64,000 bases of DNA, taken from NCBI GenBank assembly GCA_963556495.2, contig OY747711.1, positions 35,440,914-35,504,913 of the forward strand, in the 5' to 3' direction. Shown here piece by piece: positions 58,771 through 64,000 of the stretch. The position numbers were made by a program, and so were the translations under genes. Within the stretch, counting starts at the first letter, position 1. Each line of letters opens with the position of its first letter. The notes under the pieces were generated by a model. It searched no databases. It worked only from the letters and a program-made list of their open reading frames with translations, and had not been told where the DNA came from. The stretch comes from Valencia hispanica. Its lineage: Eukaryota > Chordata > Actinopteri > Cyprinodontiformes > Valenciidae.

Positions 58771-59065
58771 GAGACAGAGAGAGAGAGAGAGACTGAGAGT
58801 GAGAGAGAGAGAGAGAGAGAGGACTTCCAACAGAAAAGCCGATCAGCTGATCATTGATCAGTTTCATGATTGAAGTTGCAACAGGAGAGGGAGGGGCAGA
58901 GAGTGAGAGAAGAAAAGGCAGCTTAAAGACAGAATAGCTCCACCTTTGTGTCTTTTTTTCATTGTAGCTGAAGTACGGGACAAACCGCGTTCCTTCTCAT
59001 CTTCATATGGAACGCATAATATTTTCTCTGAATACGGGACGATTCCGTTTTTTACGGCAACCCCA
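57930..59065. mobile_element. hAT element with internal (GA)n tract
   Basis: The 1136-bp element has ends TAGGGTTGCC and the complement of TGGGGTTGCC, with a perfect 8-bp duplication GTTCATAT at 57922-57929 and 59066-59073. It holds a fragment ending 'agagccgcccctg' (58172-58184), which is the end of another hAT family, and the (GA)n microsatellite. No transposase frame survives. Confidence 0.9.
58537..58822. repeat. (GA)n-rich microsatellite
   Basis: About 285 bp of GA repeats interrupted by CAGA, GTGA and GGGA variants. The minus strand appears as long Ser-Leu open frames, which are artefacts of the dinucleotide repeat. Confidence 0.95.
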
Positions 59066-59074
59066 GTTCATATA

Positions 59075-59650
59075 ACTGGCGTGCTGATTGGAAACGGACA
59101 GTTTTGTTAAAGCATTTTTATCAATGCTACTTTTTACACAGATTTGCGAGCGGTTGAGCGATCGTAAATGATAAATCGTGCGATGAACGAGCACACACGT
59201 ATTTTCATGTCACAAATAGGATTGGTCATCGGGGCCGCTGCGTCCGCTGTGGCTGTTGCTCCCGGCAACCTGCTTGTGTGTTCGAGCGCGCGGACAGCTG
59301 CTTTTTATGCCCGGCGTCTCGTCCGTGACGGTGAAGAGCTTTTCTCCCGCTAGTCGCATTTACTAGCTTCTTGGAGCACAACACACAGAAGCAGGTACCA
59401 GGCTCCTTTTGCTTCTGGCACCAGCTCCCAGACTCCGCCCTTTTCCTCTACCCATGCCCAGCGCCACTTGTCAACAACCACGTCTTCCCCTGGCTCCATG
59501 AATTTAGCATCCATTCTTCTGATTTCAGGAGAAACAACCACCGGCTCGCGTGGGATGCTGCATTCAAGAGGGCTGGTTTTTCGGGGGGGTTTTGTGTGTT
59601 TTTTCTTCTCTGAATCATAGTCAAATGCCGGAGATCCGGCACTGTGCCGG
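59075..59650. other. Non-coding interior of the inverted-repeat structure
   Basis: GC-mixed sequence. A plus-strand frame at 59168-59353 and one at 59371-59613 have no recognisable domain. 'gccggagatccggcactgtgccgg' near 59628-59650 is a local palindrome. Confidence 0.4.
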
Positions 59651-59964
59651 AATACTTTAAGCCCTGAAAATGTGTTACATGCATTTAACTTCCATGAAAC
59701 ATGAACAAGACAGGGATTTCATGTTAAATCCATCTCTTGGTCTAAAACGGGTATGTAGCAGCCGTGTCACTCCTTTCTCACTACGGTGAAAACAAACTAG
59801 TCCCGAAGTATAACGTCGATCATAAAAAACCTGCACTATTAGAGAAGAAAAACCTTTACTTTTGAGCTCAGTGCAAAGGTATAGATTTTATGAAGTAAAC
59901 AGTTTTTGTAGATGCCAGAGGTCGGAATGAGATTAAACGAAAACTGGGTTCACCTGGCCTACTC

Positions 59965-60715
59965 TCAGGCATTAACCAAAAAAATGTCTCATCATTGCGT
60001 TTTGTGCCCCTGTCCCCCAGATTTTATTAGACTGTTTATTTTCACATGCGGAGACCTAACATTTTCTGATGATGAAATTATTTCATATAGGCTAAGCCTA
60101 TATGATTTATATTTCCATACAATATGTCCTGTAAAATGGAAGGGATGGAGATGGAGGATGGGACCTTTACTGGTGGAACGTTATATGTCGGATTTCTTTC
60201 TAAGGGGAGCGCCGTCCCCCTCCGCTCCCCCTCAACTCGACTACTGGTTTTATCTCATAAGAGCTTGTGAGATTTCCCATCTGAGCTGGGAATGTTCATG
60301 AGTAAAATTGGTTTGTGAGTGTGGTGTCTCCTCATTGTATATTGTATCGACATTTGTACTGAAAATTGTCAAAAAATCCACTGATTTGATTTTTGAAAAT
60401 TCAATCTACATCAGTTTAGTATACTATCAAATAGCTAAGGTTATCTGAAGGTACTTTAAAAAAGCATACAGAGCCAACACCCGCCCCCAGAAATATACAA
60501 TCAAATTAATCCAATATAATCCTGACACTTTAATCTGACACCTTAATCTGTCTTTTTGACAGATTAAAGTGTCATGATTTTCCCAGATTTCTGCCATAGT
60601 TCATGCTGCTTACCTGCTCCGCCCTTCCCTTTCTTGTACTGTAACTGCCTGATTGCTGATTGCTTAAGATTGTCTGTCCTCAACTGTTATTATTGCACTT
60701 TTCAATTGCACATTT
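59965..60715. other. Non-coding stretch with a hairpin
   Basis: No gene. A perfect 15-bp inverted repeat TGACACTTTAATCTG (60523-60537) and its complement (60560-60574) are separated by 22 bases. Confidence 0.5.
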
Positions 60716-60986
60716 TCGTAATGGCTCCACCCGGCTTTACACGGCACGGCACGCTTTATTTGTGTTTCTACTGGGGGGGAGACCTGGGATCCGTTACGAT
60801 TTTTCGCACCCGTTTCAGAGCTGGCTCTAACCATGCTGAACCGAAACAAAACGTGACATAACATACTGCTGTCCACTGATTGATCAAAGGAAATTCCGTC
60901 ATACCTGCGACGAAGCTTGGGGATAATAAGCCGCCACTTGAGAAAAACAACACAACAGCTGTGAGGAACACTAGAAGAACATCGAA

Positions 60987-62108
60987 ATGGAGGACCAACG
61001 TAAGAAATCAAGCTCCTGGTCGGTTAGCGAGGTGCAGACTTTTCTGTGTGTGGTGGCCGAGGACCAGATCCAGAAAGAATTGGATGGCGCAACACGGAAT
61101 AAAAAAGTGTTCCAGGAGGTCGCCCAGCTGATGGCCGCCCATGGCTACCAGAGAACATCACAGCAGTGCCATGACAAGCTGAAGAAGCTAAAAGGTGATT
61201 ACCGGCAAGTAAAGGACCACAACAACCGGAGTGAGTCGGACAGAAAGACTTGTAAGTGGTTTGACCTAATGGACAGCATTTACGGACACCGCCCGGCGAA
61301 CCAGAGAAAGGAGACTGGCTTGGCAGTGTCTTTGTTGGAGGCGATGGAAGATGGTAAGTGTTGCATACCCCCCATACGTATCAGCTTCTATCTTGGAATA
61401 TCTTAAAAATACATGTTTTATATTGTAACAAATATATACGCAGTCTTTAACTTGTGTAAACGTTACACCGGTGTTTCATGTAAGAGTTGGCAAACAACGC
61501 TAGCAAAGCTAACAAAGGAAACAAAGAAAGCTAGCAAACAGTGCGATCTGTGTGGTGTTTACGTGCATGTGTTGTGTATGTTCACACTTTTTCTTTTTTC
61601 CTCAAGACTCGGTTCGTTCTAGTGATCAGTGTTCGGTTGCTGCCTTCAGTGAAGACTCTCGAACCCCGATGGCTTCAGAACCAGCATCGACGCCGACACC
61701 TACAGTTGAGACAACGTCTGCTCGAAGCAGTCCACGTCCTCACGCCGGTAAGAGTCACATCAGACAGCTGCGTCCAAAAGTATTTCTGCAATATATTCTG
61801 TGAATTTAATTTACACTTTCCTTTATTTTTGTTAAGGTAAGAGAAAAAGGAGCCTCGCTTATGACCACACAACTGCCCTGCGTGAGATGCAGGCATCTGA
61901 TGAAGAGCAGCAGAAGAAGAACCAGGCCCAGCATGACCTCCACTTCCAGGCGTTGATGGAGGATTCACGCGAAGCAAGGCAGCAAGAAATGGCCATGAGA
62001 AGGGAAGAGGCTACACAGACTGCTGTCTTCAATCAAGCCCTGCTTGGACTGCTGGGCCAGATGGTGCAGAAAATGGCGGCCCGGAAAACAGCTCACCCAC
62101 CTCAGTAG
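60987..62108 (+). CDS. Harbinger Myb/SANT-like DNA-binding protein, three exons
   Basis: It probably binds the transposon ends and brings the transposase to DNA in the nucleus, as Myb-like partners do in known Harbinger elements. Exons 60987-61353, 61607-61747 and 61837-62108, with GT-AG introns (gtaagt/ctcaag and gtaaga/gttaag), join in phase to an uninterrupted 259-aa protein (780 nt with stop). Residues 9-105 or so form a trihelix Myb/SANT domain: SSWSVSEVQTFLCVVAED, the motif LDGATRNKKVFQEVAQLMA, GYQRTSQQCHDKLKKLKGDY, then RKTCKWFDLMDSIYGHRPA. A Ser/Thr/Pro-rich linker follows, then a basic KRKRS, and a Glu/Gln/Met-rich probable coiled coil (DEEQQKKNQAQHDLHFQALM) to the end. The ATG at 60987 follows an A/G-rich context (ATCGAAATGG). 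No disabling change was seen, unlike its partner. Confidence 0.82.
61354..61606 (+). other. Intron 1 of the Myb/SANT gene
   Basis: 253 bases from GTAAGT to a pyrimidine-rich tract and CTCAAG. It contains stops in every frame, and splicing keeps phase 1. Confidence 0.75.
61748..61836 (+). other. Intron 2 of the Myb/SANT gene
   Basis: 89 bases, GTAAGA to a T-rich tract and GTTAAG. Joining keeps the frame (PRPHAG then KRKRSLAYDH). Confidence 0.75.
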
Positions 62109-62183
62109 TGACTGGAGCCCGCTGCCTGGACTTTACACTGCAGACACAGTTTGTAGTGTAGTTATTTGCAGTTAAGTGTTTTT

Positions 62184-62189
62184 AATAAA
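62184..62189 (+). promoter_or_regulatory. Poly(A) signal AATAAA, Myb/SANT gene
   Basis: A canonical hexamer 75 bases after the stop codon. Confidence 0.7.
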
Positions 62190-62584
62190 GAGCTTGGTTT
62201 TACTAAAAAATGAGTCAGAATTACATTCCACACCTATGGGATTTAATAAATTCTCCACAATGGTTACGAAGGGGAAGGGGATTAACCCGAGACTTTTCAT
62301 GGGAAGTGTAGCTGGGAAATTTTGGAAATATTAATTTGTAAACTTTCCACTGGAATTATGGGAATTAAAGGAACTCAACTGTGCTTGCATTACATCTGGT
62401 TGTAGCCAAGATTATACTAAAATACATTTTCCTCAGCTATATTCAAGTTCCCCGTTAAGGAAAAAAACTCAGTTTTGTACATTCCTGGTTAATTCCCATA
62501 TATTGCTGTGTTTAATTCACACATATTGCTGTTAATTCTTAACAAGTAATGGGTCAGAAGACGAAAAATACAGATCACATGAGA

Positions 62585-62590
62585 TTTATT
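62585..62590 (-). promoter_or_regulatory. Poly(A) signal AATAAA, transposase gene
   Basis: TTTATT on the plus strand, 50 bases beyond the predicted transposase stop. The two convergent signals are about 400 bp apart. Confidence 0.65.
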
Positions 62591-62640
62591 GAGTTACAAA
62601 CAGAAGTGAATGTTTGCATAAACATATGCAGTGCATACAT

Positions 62641-63997
62641 TTATCTGTTTAACAAGTAACGCATCAAGCCTGCAAGTACATCTCTACCCTCCTCTTCAAC
62701 CTCCTGTGCCACTGCCACCCCTGCCTCAACTGCTGTTGCTGCAGCTGCATCCCATTCTCTCATATCTCTCACCATGGCTTTCACAAACGTTATGAAGAGC
62801 ACAGCAAGTCACCACCATTGACTTCACAAGTGGAAGATCACAGTCATTCCTTTTCAGGAGACAACGCCACCATCTCTTCAGTCTGCCAAAAGCACTTTCA
62901 ACAACAACACGTCCTCTGCTGAACTTTTTGTTGAATGTCTGCTGTTCTGCTGTGAGTCTTCCTGTGTCCTGGAATGGCTTAAGGAGCCAATTCTGCAAGG
63001 GGTATGCTGAGTCTCCTAAGATGTAGTAGCCAACATTAACCCCTCCTATGTTCCTGGTGTGAGCTGGAAAGTGGTTTCCCCGGGTAGCAAGTTCCCACAG
63101 TGTGGACAGTCTCAAGACCCTGGCATCATGCAGGCTCCCTGCAATTCCAGCAAAAACATTCCAGAACAGGCCTTTTCCATCAACAACACCTTGCAGGATG
63201 AATGAGTGCCAGCCTTTGCGATTAAAATAATCACAGTGATAGTCTTATGGCGCTATGATGGGTATATGAGATCCATCAACTGCTCCAACACAGTGTGGGA
63301 GGCCCCATCTGTTCTCATAATATGCAGAAATTTCAGCAAACTTCTCCTGGCTTGCAAACCCGATTTGCTCTGGCACCAACAATGCCTCTGCCGCATCACA
63401 AACGTCCTGCACGCATCGACACACATATGTAATGGTGATTCCAAAAAGATGTCCAAAGCTTCCAAAGTGCAATTGCCACTCTTTTCTTTAAGGGCACACA
63501 TCTGCAAAAGTTCGTGTCCTTCCGTTCCATCGCTGGACGCAGTTTGTTGCACAGGGTGTCGAATGTTTCTGCGGACATCCTGAAGTTTTCAACCCACTGT
63601 GTGTCCGTGAAAGCGGGAACAATCATGTCCCACCATTCGAAGGTTCAGTTGACCGCCCAAACCAACGGTACACGACGTTTTGAGATGGCCGCCTAAAACA
63701 CACACAATCACACAGTATTTTAGTACTCCACATCGATTTACAACACTGTAACAATATACTGGACAGACTGAAAAACGTCCAACTCAAGCGTAAGCTTACC
63801 TTAACATGTCGCCTCTTTGTTGCTCGTAGTACTTCGTCTTCAGCTTGATATTCCCGTAGGGCTTGCAAAACTTTCCTTTTCTTTTTAAGAGTGTTTTGCC
63901 TTGGCTCTTCTAAACGTCTCTGTCTTTTGGCGTTTTCAGTGAGCCACAGAGCAAACAACAACAGCAGTAACACCTCCAGATCATCCAACGCCTCCAT
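62641..63997 (-). pseudogene. HARBI1-type DDE transposase, inactivated
   Basis: A nuclease that would cut and join the Harbinger ends. Exon 1 is 63997-63800 (MEALDDLEVLLLLLFALWL, then KRQRRLEEPRQNTLKKKRK). The intron is 63799-63693 (GTAAGC-TTTTAG). Exon 2 runs on to a stop at 62641. Motifs: FEWWDMIVPAFTDTQWVENF, RPAMERKDTNFCRCVPLKKR, RWGLPHCVGAVDGSHIPIIA (first D), GVNVGYYILGDSAYPLQNWL (second D), KKFSRGRVVVESAFGRLK (E), VVTCCALHNVCES. The DDE residues are intact. Lesions: TGA at 63645-63647, a small deletion with frameshift near 63470 after IALWKL, TAA at 63245-63247, and a frameshift near 62755 before an acidic C-terminus. The 5' start sits three bases from the window edge, so an upstream exon cannot be excluded. 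Confidence 0.88.
63693..63799 (-). other. Intron of the transposase gene
   Basis: 107 bases from GTAAGC to TTTTAG on the minus strand, phase 0. The sequence downstream reads in the correct frame up to a TGA. Confidence 0.7.
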
Positions 63998-64000
63998 TGT

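Larger units (their letters stand above)
55605..59960. repeat. Large inverted repeat, 310-bp-scale arms
   Basis: The left arm (55605-55850, then 57258-57340 once an LTR insertion is skipped) is the imperfect complement of the right arm (59653-59960). Shared words include 'attccgacctctggcatcta', 'cgggactagtttgttttt' and 'tagtgagaaaggagtga', and the inner end is CAGGGCTTAAAGT on the left against ACTTTAAGCCCTG on the right. The inner ends look like hAT termini (AAAATG abuts both). It could be one long-TIR transposon or an inverted duplication of host DNA around a hAT copy. Confidence 0.7.
60720..64000. mobile_element. PIF/Harbinger DNA transposon (runs off the window)
   Basis: Two convergent genes form the standard Harbinger pair: a Myb/SANT-like DNA-binding protein (plus, 60987-62108) and a HARBI1-type DDE transposase (minus, 62641-63997). 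In known Harbinger systems both proteins are needed for transposition. The left boundary is not certain; the GC-rich stretch from about 60720 ('ccggctttacacggcacggc') is a plausible terminus region. The right terminus lies beyond 64000, so the target duplication cannot be read. Confidence 0.85.

Noticed and set aside
58441..58867. Ser-Leu-rich open frames on the minus strand
   Set aside because: Translation of a (GA)n microsatellite.

Overview
The window is vertebrate nuclear DNA, almost certainly from a ray-finned (teleost) fish. The evidence is the repeat content: a tRNA-headed SINE of the V-SINE type with a GGATGG tail, L2 and Rex1-like LINEs ending in short tandem tails, Tc1-type transposons and relics, hAT elements with 8-bp target duplications, TTAA-flanked MITEs, and a PIF/Harbinger element with a Myb/SANT gene and a HARBI1-type transposase. 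Percomorph fish fit best, but I cannot name the species. I found no convincing host protein-coding gene, tRNA or rRNA. The window reads as an intergenic or large-intron region that has collected layers of transposable elements.

Layout. 1-16.9 kb: mostly AT-rich non-coding DNA, with a GC-rich block (about 1.15-1.85 kb), Tc1 relics near 3.3, 7.1 and 14 kb, a SINE tail, an LTR-like block (11.8-12.9 kb) and a TTAA-flanked MITE (13.03-13.39 kb). 16.9-21.7 kb: a nearly full-length minus-strand L2 LINE with an esterase-like ORF1 and an endonuclease/reverse-transcriptase ORF2, only lightly damaged. 24.9-26.0 kb: a second, truncated L2. 26.8-29.8 kb: a complete but dead Tc1-type element split by a 1.6-kb hAT element. 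30.3-32.5 kb: a decayed LINE, then a V-SINE with a hAT-like MITE in its tRNA head. 35.1-36.0 kb: another TTAA MITE. 39.4-41.5 kb: a Tc1 relic holding a TTAA MITE, then a Harbinger-type MITE. 41.5-46.4 kb: a Rex1-like LINE interrupted by a hAT element and by a TTAA MITE. 46.4-49.2 kb: an L2-like LINE holding a 709-bp LTR-like insert. 50.6-51.9 kb: a Tc1 relic with a solo LTR. 53.7-54.5 kb: simple and tandem repeats. 55.6-60.0 kb: a large inverted-repeat structure enclosing a short LTR element that carries two minisatellites and a hAT element with a (GA)n tract. 60.7-64.0 kb: a PIF/Harbinger element whose two genes converge; it runs off the right edge.

How the genes relate. The only multi-gene unit is the Harbinger element. 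Its plus-strand three-exon Myb/SANT gene is intact on inspection (259 aa). Its minus-strand DDE transposase gene is broken by stops and frameshifts, although its catalytic residues remain. All other coding sequence is retrotransposon or transposon protein at various stages of decay. Nested insertions with readable target duplications give a clear relative chronology.
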